A DNA stretch of 48,178 nt from Clostridiales bacterium UBA1740 (GTDB lineage: Bacteria; Bacillota; Clostridia; Oscillospirales; CAG-272): positions 1 through 48,178 of the forward strand of contig DCHY01000029.1 in NCBI GenBank assembly GCA_002315715.1, given 5' to 3'. The translations under genes were made by a program, and so were the position numbers. Under the pieces are notes generated by a model, which had not been told where the DNA came from, did no database searches, and saw nothing but the letters and a program-made list of their open reading frames with translations. Numbering within the stretch: the first letter of the stretch is position 1; each line of letters begins with the position of its first letter. Shown here piece by piece: positions 34,193 to 42,355 of the stretch.

Positions 34193-34193
34193 C

Positions 34194-34961
34194 ATGGGAC
34201 AGAAGGTAAATCCGCACGGTCTTCGCGTAGGCGTAATCAAGAACTGGGATTCCCGTTGGTTCGTGGAAGACAAGAACTTCGGCGATAATATTGTTTCTGA
34301 CTACAAAATCAGAAAATATGTCAAAGAAAAACTGCAGGGCGCCGGCATTCCCAAGATTGAAATCGAACGTGATGCTGCCCGTGTCAGAGTGTTTATTCAG
34401 TGCGCAAAACCCGGTGTTGTCATCGGTTTCCACGGCGCTGAAATTGAAAAATTGAGAACGGAACTTGAGGCTATGACCGGCCGCCCCGTTGTGGTCAACG
34501 TCATCGAAATCAAGAATCCCGACCTCAATGCACAGCTCGTTGCTGAGTCCATCGCGTCTCAGCTCGAAAAGAGAGTTTCTTTCCGCCGCGCTATGAAATT
34601 GGCTATCGGCAGAACCATGAGACTCGGCGCTAAGGGTATCAAGGTATCCTGCGGCGGCCGTCTCGGCGGTGCTGAAATCGCACGTACCGAGCATTATCAT
34701 GAGGGTACGATTCCCCTTCAGACTTTGAGAGCCGATATCGACTACGGTGTTTGGGAAGCCAATACCACCTACGGTAAAGTCGGTGTTAAAGTTTGGATCT
34801 ACAAAGGCGAAGTCCTTTCCGACAATGCGGAAGCCGCAAACGGCGACCGTCAGGAAAGACGCCCGAGAAGAAACGACGCTAACCGTCGTCCGCAGAACAG
34901 AGATGCTCGCGGTGGCGAACGCCGTCCCTTCAAGAAAAACGCAGAGGAGGGCAGACGATAA
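34194..34961 (+). CDS. rpsC: 30S ribosomal protein S3 with Arg-rich C-terminal extension
   Basis: 255 residues against about 220 in many Firmicutes. KH domain (KPGVVIGFHGAEIEKLR) and C-terminal domain are normal up to KVWIYKGEVL. A low-complexity tail follows, rich in Arg, Asn and Asp (RQERRPRRNDANRRPQNRD and onward). The mRNA-entry-tunnel protein normally has a shorter tail. One nt separates it from rplV, and it shares one base with rplP (TAATG). Confidence 0.97.
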   Translation: MGQKVNPHGLRVGVIKNWDSRWFVEDKNFGDNIVSDYKIRKYVKEKLQGAGIPKIEIERDAARVRVFIQCAKPGVVIGFHGAEIEKLRTELEAMTGRPVVVNVIEIKNPDLNAQLVAESIASQLEKRVSFRRAMKLAIGRTMRLGAKGIKVSCGGRLGGAEIARTEHYHEGTIPLQTLRADIDYGVWEANTTYGKVGVKVWIYKGEVLSDNAEAANGDRQERRPRRNDANRRPQNRDARGGERRPFKKNAEEGRR

Positions 34962-35392
34962 TGTTAATGCCGAAGAGAGTCAAATACAGACGCGTACAGC
35001 GCGGTCGTCTCAAGGGTAAAGCCCTTCGCGGCAACACCGTCTCCGACGGTTCTTACGGACTTGTCGCTCTCGAGCCGGCTTGGATCACTTCCAACCAGAT
35101 CGAGGCTGCCCGTATCGCCATGACCAGATACGTAAAACGTGGTGGTCGTGTATGGATTAAGATTTTCCCTGATAAACCGATTACGGAAAAACCTGCTGAA
35201 ACTCGTATGGGTTCCGGTAAAGGTTCTCCCGAGTACTGGGTAGCCGTTGTTAAACCCGGACGCGTTATGTTCGAGATGGACGGCATTCCCGAGGACCAGG
35301 CGAAAGAAGCTATGCGTCTTGCCAGCCACAAACTTCCTATTAAGTGTAAGTTTGTGACCAAACAGGACTTTGAAACCAACGAGGAGGCTTAA
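34961..35392 (+). CDS. rplP: 50S ribosomal protein L16
   Basis: 143 residues starting LMPKRVKYRRVQRGRLKGKA. Contains the conserved PDKPITEKPAETRMGSGKG near the A-site tRNA elbow. The start codon overlaps the rpsC stop as TAATG, so it is translationally coupled. Confidence 0.98.
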   Translation: MLMPKRVKYRRVQRGRLKGKALRGNTVSDGSYGLVALEPAWITSNQIEAARIAMTRYVKRGGRVWIKIFPDKPITEKPAETRMGSGKGSPEYWVAVVKPGRVMFEMDGIPEDQAKEAMRLASHKLPIKCKFVTKQDFETNEEA

Positions 35393-35395
35393 GCA

Positions 35396-35584
35396 ATGAA
35401 GGCAAATGAACTCAGAGAAATGACCGCCGACCAGCTCAATAGCAAGCTCGGCGAACTCAAAGAACAGCTCTTCAATCTCCGTTTCCAGCTTGCAATCAAC
35501 CAGCTTGACAATCCTCACAAGATCACAGACGTAAAACGCGACATCGCTCGCATTATGACCGTCCTCTGTGAGAAGAATGCCTGA
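35396..35584 (+). CDS. rpmC: 50S ribosomal protein L29
   Basis: 62 residues, two helices with signature KEQLFNLRFQLAINQLDNP. Lies beside L23 at the tunnel exit. Only 3 nt from rplP; GAGG overlaps the rplP end. Confidence 0.97.
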   Translation: MKANELREMTADQLNSKLGELKEQLFNLRFQLAINQLDNPHKITDVKRDIARIMTVLCEKNA

Positions 35585-35598
35585 GGGAGGAAACGAAA

Positions 35599-35859
35599 AT
35601 GGAAGAAATCCGCGAACTCAGAAAAATGAGAACCGGTATTGTTGTCAGTGACAAAATGGACAAAACCTGCGTTGTTGCCATTAAGGACAACGTTCGTCAC
35701 GCAAAATACGGTAAAATCATCAAAAGAACCGTGAAACTTCACGTACATGATGAAAACAATGAATGCCATATCGGCGATACCGTCTCCGTTATGGAAACAA
35801 GACCGCTTTCCAAAACCAAGAGATGGCGTCTTGTTGAAATCGTAGAGAAGGCTAAATAA
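35599..35859 (+). CDS. rpsQ: 30S ribosomal protein S17
   Basis: 86 residues with the OB-fold start RKMRTGIVVSDKMDKTCVVA and the conserved IGDTVSVMETRPLSKTKRWR. Early 16S rRNA binder. GGGAGG upstream. Confidence 0.97.
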   Translation: MEEIRELRKMRTGIVVSDKMDKTCVVAIKDNVRHAKYGKIIKRTVKLHVHDENNECHIGDTVSVMETRPLSKTKRWRLVEIVEKAK

Positions 35860-35918
35860 TTCAAGTCACTAAAACCAGTAGGCAGGTTAAAGGCTTGCCG
35901 AAATAGGAGGAAAAAACA
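35860..35918 (+). promoter_or_regulatory. Small hairpin before rplN
   Basis: The 59-nt gap holds GGCAGG paired with CTTGCC (one G-U) over a 7-nt loop, about 15 nt before the rplN ribosome-binding site. The L14 gene begins the classical spc unit, but no promoter boxes are visible here. Confidence 0.35.
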
Positions 35919-36287
35919 GTGATTCAGCAGCAATCGTTAATGAGAGTTGCCGACAACACCGGTGCCAAGGAACTTATGTGCATCCGTGTTCTCGGTGGTT
36001 CCGGACGTCGCTATGCCGGTATCGGTGATATCGTGGTTTGTGCCGTTAAAAAGGCAGCACCCGGCGGCGTTGTTAAAAAAGGCGACGTTGTGAAAGCCGT
36101 TGTTGTCAGAACGGTAAAAGAAACGCGCCGTGCAGATGGTTCTTACATCAAATTCGATGAGAACGCTGCCGTTATTATTAAAGATGATAAAACCCCCCGT
36201 GGCACCCGTATCTTTGGCCCGGTAGCCAGAGAACTCCGTGAACATGATTTCACGAAAATCATGTCCTTGGCGCCCGAAGTACTTTGA
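35919..36287 (+). CDS. rplN: 50S ribosomal protein L14
   Basis: 122 residues; starts with GTG (IQQQSLMRVADNTGAKELMC), preceded by TAGGAGG. Conserved KETRRADGSYIKFDENAAV is present. Sits at the subunit interface, where RsfS binds. The GTG start is the only non-ATG start among the ribosomal genes here. Confidence 0.98.
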   Translation: MIQQQSLMRVADNTGAKELMCIRVLGGSGRRYAGIGDIVVCAVKKAAPGGVVKKGDVVKAVVVRTVKETRRADGSYIKFDENAAVIIKDDKTPRGTRIFGPVARELREHDFTKIMSLAPEVL

Positions 36288-36304
36288 GTTAGGAGGACAA
36301 CAAA

Positions 36305-36622
36305 ATGAGTAAGCTTCAGATTAAGAAAGACGATACCGTTGTTGTTATTTCCGGTAACTCCAAAGGCACAAGAGGTAAAGTCATTGCAGCCGCTCCCGCT
36401 GAGGGAAAGGTTATTGTCGCAGGTGCGAACATCGTATCCAAACATACGAAAGCCCGCAAACAGGGCGAGACCTCCGGTATCATTAAGACCGAAGGCGCTA
36501 TGTACGCATCTAAAGTTATGCTTGTCTGCCCCAAATGCGATAAGGGCGTACGTGTTAAACACGTCGAAAAAGACGGCAAGAAAATCCGTGTATGCGCTAA
36601 ATGCGGCACGGAAATTAAGTGA
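36305..36622 (+). CDS. rplX: 50S ribosomal protein L24
   Basis: 105 residues: KOW motif (IKKDDTVVVISGNSKGTRGKV) and a C-terminal zinc-ribbon-like part with CPKC and CAKC pairs, common in Gram-positive L24. Assembly initiator of the 50S subunit. TTAGGAGG precedes the ATG. Confidence 0.97.
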   Translation: MSKLQIKKDDTVVVISGNSKGTRGKVIAAAPAEGKVIVAGANIVSKHTKARKQGETSGIIKTEGAMYASKVMLVCPKCDKGVRVKHVEKDGKKIRVCAKCGTEIK

Positions 36623-36636
36623 GAGGAGTAACGAGA

Positions 36637-37176
36637 ATGTCCAGATTTGCTGAAAAGTACAAGAGTGAAGTTGCTCCTGCACTCATGAAAAAGTTCGGTT
36701 ATACTTCGGTTATGCAGATTCCGAAGTTTGACAAAATCGTTATCAACGTCGGCGCCGGCGATGCAAAAGATAACTCCAAAGTTATCGACAACATCATCGA
36801 AGAAATCACCTTGATTTCCGGTCAGCGCGCCGTTCCCACCTATGCCCGTAAATCCATCGCAAACTTCAAACTCCGTCAGGGTATGAAGATCGGTGTTAAA
36901 GTAACCCTCCGCGGTGAGCGTATGTATGAGTTTATGGATAAACTCTTCAGCTTCGCTCTTCCTCGCGTACGTGACTTTAAGGGCATTAACCCCAACGGCT
37001 TTGACGGCAGAGGCAACTACGCTCTCGGTCTCAAAGAACAGTTGATCTTCCCCGAAATCGAATACGATAAGGTTGAGAAGATCCGCGGCATGGACATCGT
37101 ATTTGTTACGACCGCCCGTTCGGATGAAGAAGCAAAAGAGATGCTCACTTTGATGGGCGCTCCGTTTGCCAATTAA
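36637..37176 (+). CDS. rplE: 50S ribosomal protein L5
   Basis: 179 residues. Start MSRFAEKYKSEVAPAL at 36637, with GAGAGGAG upstream; an in-frame codon 18 nt earlier overlaps rplX and is rejected. Conserved PRVRDFKGINPNGFDGRGNY. Binds 5S rRNA and contacts the P-site tRNA. Confidence 0.98.
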   Translation: MSRFAEKYKSEVAPALMKKFGYTSVMQIPKFDKIVINVGAGDAKDNSKVIDNIIEEITLISGQRAVPTYARKSIANFKLRQGMKIGVKVTLRGERMYEFMDKLFSFALPRVRDFKGINPNGFDGRGNYALGLKEQLIFPEIEYDKVEKIRGMDIVFVTTARSDEEAKEMLTLMGAPFAN

Positions 37177-37188
37177 GGAGGATTTGAT

Positions 37189-37374
37189 ATGGCAAAGACA
37201 GCGATGATACTGAAGCAGCAGAAAGAGCCGAAGTATTCCACTCGTGCTTACAACAGATGCAAAATCTGCGGTAGACCTCATGCCTACCTCCGTAAGTACG
37301 GTATCTGCCGTATCTGCTTCCGTGAACTTGCTTACAAAGGCGAGATTCCCGGTGTCAGAAAGGCATCTTGGTAA
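37189..37374 (+). CDS. rpsN: 30S ribosomal protein S14, zinc-binding type
   Basis: 61 residues, the short (Z-type) form with CKIC and CRIC pairs binding one zinc. Begins AKTAMILKQQKEPKY. Some Firmicutes carry a zinc-free paralogue elsewhere; none is in this window. AAGGAGG upstream. Confidence 0.98.
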   Translation: MAKTAMILKQQKEPKYSTRAYNRCKICGRPHAYLRKYGICRICFRELAYKGEIPGVRKASW

Positions 37375-37502
37375 TTTATTACCAATCTCAGAGAATATTC
37401 TCTAAACTATCGACAGGAAAACGGAACACGCTTCCGTTTTAACCGTCGGTCAGCCGCCGCTTTGCGGCAGCAAGAAAAAACTTGCATATAGGAGGATTTA
37501 TC
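37375..37502 (+). promoter_or_regulatory. Hairpin-rich gap between rpsN and rpsH
   Basis: 128 nt without a gene, where rpsN and rpsH are usually adjacent. It holds a perfect palindrome GAGAATATTCTC (37391-37402). A 9-bp stem AAAACGGAA/TTCCGTTTT (37418-37426 with 37432-37440) follows, then GCCGC/GCGGC (37453-37457 with 37464-37468). The 9-bp stem ends in T4, but a weak tail makes it at best a partial terminator or a processing site. No promoter boxes seen. Confidence 0.5.
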
Positions 37503-37901
37503 ATGCAAATTACAGACGTAATCGCCGACATGCTCACCCGTATTCGTAATGCGAATAACGCAAAGCATGAAACGGTCGATGTTCCCGCTTCCAATCTTAA
37601 GAAATCCATCGCCGAGATTCTTCTTGAAGAAGGCTATATCAAGAATTTCCAGATCGTGGAAGACGGCAAACAGGGTATCATTCGTATTACCCTCAAATAT
37701 ACCGCAAACAAACAGAAGGTTCTTCGCGGCCTTCGCCGTGTTTCCAAACCCGGCCTTCGTATTTATTCGAACTGCGAAGATATGCCCAGAGTCATGAACG
37801 GCCTCGGTATCGTTATCGTATCCACCTCCAAAGGTGTTATGACCGATAAAAAGGCAAGAGAACTCAACGTCGGCGGCGAAATTCTCGCCTTCGTATGGTA
37901 A
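37503..37901 (+). CDS. rpsH: 30S ribosomal protein S8
   Basis: 132 residues, start MQITDVIADMLTRIRNANNA at 37503 with TAGGAGG upstream. C-terminal VSTSKGVMTDKKARELNVGG is conserved. S8 binds the central domain of 16S rRNA and, in E. coli, represses the spc operon by binding near rplE; here the structured gap sits directly before rpsH instead. Confidence 0.98.
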   Translation: MQITDVIADMLTRIRNANNAKHETVDVPASNLKKSIAEILLEEGYIKNFQIVEDGKQGIIRITLKYTANKQKVLRGLRRVSKPGLRIYSNCEDMPRVMNGLGIVIVSTSKGVMTDKKARELNVGGEILAFVW

Positions 37902-37913
37902 GGAGGCAGAACA

Positions 37914-38453
37914 ATGTCTAGAATTGGAAGAATGCCTATCGCTATTCCCGCAGGTGTTACCGTTACGGTTGCCGACGGCAACGTCGTTACCGTAAAAGGT
38001 GCTCTCGGTGAACTTACCGAAAAGTTCGCAAGCAACCTCAATATTGCTGTTGAAAACGGCAACGTTGTCGTTACCCGTCCTGACGATGAAAAAGAAAACC
38101 GTGCTCTTCACGGTTTGACAAGAACCCTCATTTCCAACATGATCACCGGTGTTACTAAAGGTTACGAGAAGAAACTCGAAATCGTCGGCGTCGGCTACCG
38201 TGTTGAAAAACAGAGCGGTAAAATTGTTCTCGGTCTCGGCTACTCTCACCCCGTTGTTTTTGAAGAAAAAGACGGCGTGAAGTTCGAGTGCCCCGACTCC
38301 GTCACCATCCTTGTTAAGGGTATTGACAAGCAGATGGTAGGCCAGGTCGCTGCCAAGATTCGTGCAAAGAGACCTCCCGAACCCTACCTTGGTAAGGGTG
38401 TTAAGTATACCGGTGAAAAGATCCGCCGCAAGGCCGGAAAGACCGGTAAATAA
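37914..38453 (+). CDS. rplF: 50S ribosomal protein L6
   Basis: 179 residues: SRIGRMPIAIPAGVTVTV and the C-terminal conserved PPEPYLGKGVKYTGEKIRRK. Two-domain protein near the factor-binding site. AAGGAGG precedes the ATG. Confidence 0.98.
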   Translation: MSRIGRMPIAIPAGVTVTVADGNVVTVKGALGELTEKFASNLNIAVENGNVVVTRPDDEKENRALHGLTRTLISNMITGVTKGYEKKLEIVGVGYRVEKQSGKIVLGLGYSHPVVFEEKDGVKFECPDSVTILVKGIDKQMVGQVAAKIRAKRPPEPYLGKGVKYTGEKIRRKAGKTGK

Positions 38454-38472
38454 GGAAAGGAGAGCGTAAATC

Positions 38473-38832
38473 ATGGTTAAGAGAACAGATAGCAACCAGC
38501 AGCGTTTGAAGAGACACATCCGCGTTCGCGGTAAGGTTTCCGGTACTGCAGAAAGACCTCGTCTTGCCGTATACCGTTCCAACGCCAACATTGCCGCACA
38601 GATCATCGACGACGTGACCGGCAAAACTCTCGTAAGTGCCAACACTTACGAAGCCGCTTTCGAAGGCATCGGCTCCAATAAGGAAGCTGCCAGAAAAGTA
38701 GGCAATACGCTCGCAAAAAGAGCACTTGAAAAAGGCATTACCGCTGTCGTATTCGACCGCGGCGGCTACATTTATCACGGACGTGTATCGGAACTCGCAG
38801 AAGGCGCCAGAGAAGGCGGCCTCAAATTCTGA
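38473..38832 (+). CDS. rplR: 50S ribosomal protein L18
   Basis: 119 residues, with RIRVRGKV-like KRHIRVRGKVSGTAERPRL and the C-terminal VFDRGGYIYHGRVSELAEGA. Binds 5S rRNA together with L5. GGAAAGGAG before the ATG. Confidence 0.98.
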   Translation: MVKRTDSNQQRLKRHIRVRGKVSGTAERPRLAVYRSNANIAAQIIDDVTGKTLVSANTYEAAFEGIGSNKEAARKVGNTLAKRALEKGITAVVFDRGGYIYHGRVSELAEGAREGGLKF

Positions 38833-38885
38833 TTCCGGTTTATACACTGTTTCGTCAAGAAACATTTATTAAGGAGTAATTGCAC

Positions 38886-39389
38886 ATGGCAAATTTCAAA
38901 GGCGCGAGCGAACTTGAACTTCAAGAACAACTCGTCGTACTCAACCGTGTTTCGAAGACTGTTAAAGGCGGACGTATCGCACGTTTCGCAGCCATCATGA
39001 TTGTCGGCGACGGCAATGGCCACGTTGGTTTCGGTCTCGGAAAAGCAGCCGAAGTTCCCGACGCTATCCGCAAGGGAATTGACGATGCAAAGAAAAATAT
39101 GATCACCGTTTCTTTGAACGGTCTCACCATTCCTCACGAGATTATCGGTGAATACGGAGCAGGTAAGGTGCTTCTGAAGCCCGCTGCCCCCGGTACCGGT
39201 ATTATTGCAGGCGGTACGGTTCGTACTATTCTCACTCTCGCAGGTATCAAGAATATCCGTGCGAAGTGCCTTCGTTCCACCAATCCTACGAACGTCGTTA
39301 AAGCTACCTTCGAGGGCCTTAAAGCGCTCAGAACCGTAGAAGAAGTTGCAGAACTTCGCGGCATCTCCGTAGAAAAAGTGAAAGGTTGA
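38886..39389 (+). CDS. rpsE: 30S ribosomal protein S5
   Basis: 167 residues. The start at ATG 38886 has AAGGAG nine nt upstream; a TTG two codons earlier is less likely. Conserved VGDGNGHVGFGLGKAAEVPD and KPAAPGTGIIAGGTVR. Involved in decoding accuracy and mRNA unwinding at the entry channel. Confidence 0.97.
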   Translation: MANFKGASELELQEQLVVLNRVSKTVKGGRIARFAAIMIVGDGNGHVGFGLGKAAEVPDAIRKGIDDAKKNMITVSLNGLTIPHEIIGEYGAGKVLLKPAAPGTGIIAGGTVRTILTLAGIKNIRAKCLRSTNPTNVVKATFEGLKALRTVEEVAELRGISVEKVKG

Positions 39390-39400
39390 GGAGGTACGAT

Positions 39401-39589
39401 ATGAAAAAGACAGAACAGGTTAAAGTAACCTTGACTAAGAGTCTTATCGCTCGCAAACCCAATCAGATTGTTACCGCAAAATCTTTGGGCCTCACCCGCC
39501 CCGGTGACACTGTCGTTCTTGCAAACGACGCTGCACTCGCAGGTAAAATTAAAGTTCTTTCTCACCTTGTTAAGGTAGAGAACGTTTAA
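39401..39589 (+). CDS. rpmD: 50S ribosomal protein L30
   Basis: 62 residues starting MKKTEQVKVTLTKSLIARKP at 39401; GAGGAGG, which overlaps the rpsE stop, supports this start over one 15 nt upstream. Ends SHLVKVENV, the typical short bacterial form. Confidence 0.96.
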   Translation: MKKTEQVKVTLTKSLIARKPNQIVTAKSLGLTRPGDTVVLANDAALAGKIKVLSHLVKVENV

Positions 39590-39613
39590 TCGAAAGGAAA
39601 GGAGGATATATCT

Positions 39614-40054
39614 ATGAAGCTCCATGAACTTTCACCCGCTGCAGGCTCTACGAAAGAATGCTTCCGTAAGGGCAGAGGCACCGGCTCCGGAAACGGTAAA
39701 ACCGCCGGCAAGGGACATAAAGGTCAGAACGCTCGTTCGGGCGGCGGTGTTCGCCCGGGATTTGAGGGAGGTCAGCTTCCTCTTTACAGAAAACTTCCGA
39801 AGAGAGGTTTTCACAATGTATTTTCCAAAAAATATGCAATTATCAACGTTGACGCACTGAATCGCTTTGAGGACGGTGCCGTTGTTGATGCCGAGGCTCT
39901 TCTCGCTGCCGGCCTTATCAACGAGGTGCTTGACGGCGTAAAAGTGCTCGGTGACGGCGAAATTTCCAAGAAACTCACTGTTAAAGCGTCGGTCTTCTCG
40001 GAATCCGCGAAAGAGAAGATTGAAGCAGTAGGTGGAAAGTCTGAGGTGATTTAA
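39614..40054 (+). CDS. rplO: 50S ribosomal protein L15
   Basis: 146 residues. N-terminal KLHELSPAAGSTKECFRKGR and the Gly/Arg-rich GNGKTAGKGHKGQNARSGGG are characteristic. Only 1 nt before secY; AAGGAGG before the ATG. Confidence 0.98.
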   Translation: MKLHELSPAAGSTKECFRKGRGTGSGNGKTAGKGHKGQNARSGGGVRPGFEGGQLPLYRKLPKRGFHNVFSKKYAIINVDALNRFEDGAVVDAEALLAAGLINEVLDGVKVLGDGEISKKLTVKASVFSESAKEKIEAVGGKSEVI

Positions 40055-40055
40055 G

Positions 40056-41435
40056 ATGCTTCAGACACTCAAAAACGCTTGGAATACGAAAGACATTCGT
40101 AACAAGATTCTTTTCACCGTTTTGATTCTTGCCATCTACCGTGTCGGTACGGTTATCCCCGTTCCGTTCGTAGATGCAACCAGTTTCGCTTCCGTGTTCA
40201 GCGGTAACATTCTTCAGTACATGAGCATCCTTTCCGGCGGCTCTCTGGAGACGGCTACGCTCTTCGCACTCGGCGTAACTCCCTACATCAACGCTTCCAT
40301 TATCATTCAGCTTTTGGCAGTCGCTTTCCCGAAACTCGGTGAGCTCTCCAAAGATGAAGCAGGTAAGAAAGTGATGAACTTCATCACGAGACTTGTAACC
40401 GTAGTCCTCTCTCTTGTCACGGCTGTCGGTTACTACTTCCTCTTGAAGAACAACAGCTTCCTTGCCGACGAAGCCACCGGCGATTACGCCTGGATCTATG
40501 CATGCGTTATCATCGCTTGCTACTGTGCCGGCGCGTCTCTCATCATGTGGCTCGGTGAGCGTATCAACGAAAATGGTCTCGGTAACGGTATTTCCATTAT
40601 CCTTTTTGCCAATATCATTACCGTACTTCCCAACCAGGTCATCTACCTCGTTCAGTTCGTTATTGATGCCTTCAAGCTTGAAAACAGCCCGATTGGCAGA
40701 GGTATCGGTGCTATTGCATTCGCACTTGTTCTTATCGCTATCGTAATCGCTTTGACGATTTTCGTCATCTGGGTTACCGGTTCCGAGAGAAGAATCACGG
40801 TTCAGTATGCAAAGCAGATTAAGGGACGTAAGATGTACGGCGGTCAGTCGTCCTCTCTTCCCATCAAACTCAACATGGTAGGCGTTATGCCCGTCATCTT
40901 CGCCAGCACGATTGTCTCGGTCGTTCCCACGATCTTGGCTCTTTGCGGCGTCGACGGCACCGGCACGACCTTCTGGGATAAACTCAACAACTTCTTGGCA
41001 GCAGACGGTTGGTTCTACCCCGTCATCTTCCTTGTATTGATCGTAGCATTTACGTATTTCTATACGGAAATCTCCTTCAACCCGAAGGAAATTGCCAACA
41101 ACCTCAAAAAGCAGGGCGGCACTATCGCCGGTATCCGTCAGGGCAGACCTACGGCTGAATATATTCAGAGAATCCTCGGTAAGATCACTCTCGTGGGTGC
41201 TATCTTCCTTGCGATCGTAGCTATCCTTCCCATCGTCGGCGGACCTCACGTATTGAAGCCCTTAATCGCATGGATCCTCGGCAACGACAGCGAGGCCGTT
41301 TCCAAGGCTTCTACCTTGACAAGCGTCTTCACCTTCGGTGGTACGACTCTTCTTATCGTAGTCGGTGTTGTTCTTGAAACCTACCGCGAACTCGAAGCAC
41401 AGCTTACCATGCGCAGCTACAAGAAACTCCTGTAA
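40056..41435 (+). CDS. secY: Protein translocase subunit SecY
   Basis: 459 residues with ten membrane helices; the pore-forming subunit of the SecYEG translocon. N-terminus LQTLKNAWNTKDIRNKILFT; conserved cytoplasmic loop GERRITVQYA-type sequence GSERRITVQYAKQIKGRKMY. C-terminus LEAQLTMRSYKKLL. Slightly longer than the usual 420-440 residues because of a periplasmic-side loop near residues 130-150 (NSFLADEATGDYAW). Follows rplO by 1 nt. Confidence 0.97.
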   Translation: MLQTLKNAWNTKDIRNKILFTVLILAIYRVGTVIPVPFVDATSFASVFSGNILQYMSILSGGSLETATLFALGVTPYINASIIIQLLAVAFPKLGELSKDEAGKKVMNFITRLVTVVLSLVTAVGYYFLLKNNSFLADEATGDYAWIYACVIIACYCAGASLIMWLGERINENGLGNGISIILFANIITVLPNQVIYLVQFVIDAFKLENSPIGRGIGAIAFALVLIAIVIALTIFVIWVTGSERRITVQYAKQIKGRKMYGGQSSSLPIKLNMVGVMPVIFASTIVSVVPTILALCGVDGTGTTFWDKLNNFLAADGWFYPVIFLVLIVAFTYFYTEISFNPKEIANNLKKQGGTIAGIRQGRPTAEYIQRILGKITLVGAIFLAIVAILPIVGGPHVLKPLIAWILGNDSEAVSKASTLTSVFTFGGTTLLIVVGVVLETYRELEAQLTMRSYKKLL

Positions 41436-41447
41436 GAGGGACTCCCG

Positions 41448-42080
41448 ATGAAAATTATTTTTCTCGGTGCGCCCGGTGCCGGTAAAGGCACACAGGCAGA
41501 CAGAACGGCCCTTCGCCTCGGCATCCCGACGATTTCGACGGGTGCCATCATCCGTGCCGCTTTGGCAAACGGAACCGAAATGGGTCAAAAAGCAAAACAA
41601 TTTATCGAGCGTGGCGCTCTTGTTCCGGATGATGTCGTTATCGGCATCATCCGTGAGCGCCTTGCCGAGTCGGACTGCAAAGACGGCTTCATCTTGGACG
41701 GTTTTCCCCGCACCGTGCCGCAGGCAATTGCCCTCGACGCGATGGGAGTGAAACTCGACGCTGTTCTCTCCATTGAGGTCAGTGACGAGGAGATCTTGGG
41801 GAGAATGACCGGCCGCCGTGTATGTGCCAAGTGCGGAACTTCCTATCATATCGCGACGCTTCCCGCGAAGGACGGCGTTCATTGCGATAAGTGCGGAACC
41901 GAACTGACCGTACGCGCGGATGATGCCCCCGAAGTTGTCAAGTCCCGTTTGGAAGTCTATCACTCCACGACGGAACCGTTAAAAGATTACTATGCGAAAG
42001 TGGGTAATCTCCGTCTTGTTGACGGTATCGGAACCGTTGATGAAATATCGGAGCGTACTTTAAAGGCGCTCGGCGTATAA
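41448..42080 (+). CDS. adk: Adenylate kinase, zinc-type LID
   Basis: 210 residues. P-loop GAPGAGKGTQ at the N-terminus; NMP-binding STGAIIRAAL; LID domain with two CxxC pairs (CAKC and CDKC) that bind structural zinc as in Gram-positive enzymes. Interconverts ATP, ADP and AMP. GAGGGA before the ATG. The stop codon lies in the loop of a hairpin (GCTCGG/CCGAGC). Confidence 0.97.
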   Translation: MKIIFLGAPGAGKGTQADRTALRLGIPTISTGAIIRAALANGTEMGQKAKQFIERGALVPDDVVIGIIRERLAESDCKDGFILDGFPRTVPQAIALDAMGVKLDAVLSIEVSDEEILGRMTGRRVCAKCGTSYHIATLPAKDGVHCDKCGTELTVRADDAPEVVKSRLEVYHSTTEPLKDYYAKVGNLRLVDGIGTVDEISERTLKALGV

Positions 42081-42098
42081 CCGAGCCGCGCCTCTTTT
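42065..42098 (+). terminator. Possible terminator or attenuator at the adk 3' end
   Basis: GCTCGG (42068-42073) pairs with CCGAGC (42081-42086) around a loop containing the adk stop, with possible outer GGC/GCC pairs, then TCTTTTC. The short T-tract suggests partial termination; downstream infA has no promoter of its own that I can see, so some read-through is needed. Confidence 0.45.
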
Positions 42099-42355
42099 CA
42101 CACGCGGTTTCCGCTTTTTGCACGTTGTAAAAAACGTTTCAGACTTTTCGCGGCATTCCTCCCTATGGGAAGAAAAGAAAAAGTCCGAGTTGCCGCCGGT
42201 CACAGAACGGCACTCTCAAATCTTTGCGATTTGAAAAGCGTTTTTGCAAAAATCGGAACCGTCATTTCAACAAAAAGAGAAGTATCCCAAGAGTACAGGA
42301 CGCGAAAGCGTCCCCCCATCATTTAAACCGTTCCCGTTTGGGACAAAGGAGAAAT
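42099..42355 (+). promoter_or_regulatory. Hairpin-rich non-coding block in the place of map, before infA
   Basis: No coding frame with recognisable content. At least five small hairpins: GCGG-TTT-CCGC followed by T5 (42104-42119); ACGTT/AACGT (42122-42137); TGCCG/CGGCA (42191-42212); TCAAATC/GATTTGA (42216-42234); GGACGC-GAAA-GCGTCC with a GNRA tetraloop (42298-42313). No sigma-A boxes found. It may be a regulatory leader for the infA-rpmJ-rpsM unit, or decay of a lost gene. Confidence 0.5.

Noticed and set aside
37418..37440. Full terminator between rpsN and rpsH
   Set aside because: The stem is perfect but the T-tract stops after four bases and no promoter follows, so complete termination would silence the rest of the operon.
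37407..38645. Long minus-strand open frames inside the ribosomal cluster (also 30928-31992, 39981-41249, 43063-44247 and 44259-45845)
   Set aside because: All lie opposite well-conserved ribosomal, secY or rpoA genes and give low-complexity, unrecognisable proteins; they result from codon bias.
42224..42355. N-terminally extended infA frame
   Set aside because: The added 44 residues are basic filler unlike any IF-1, and the frame crosses hairpins of the non-coding block.
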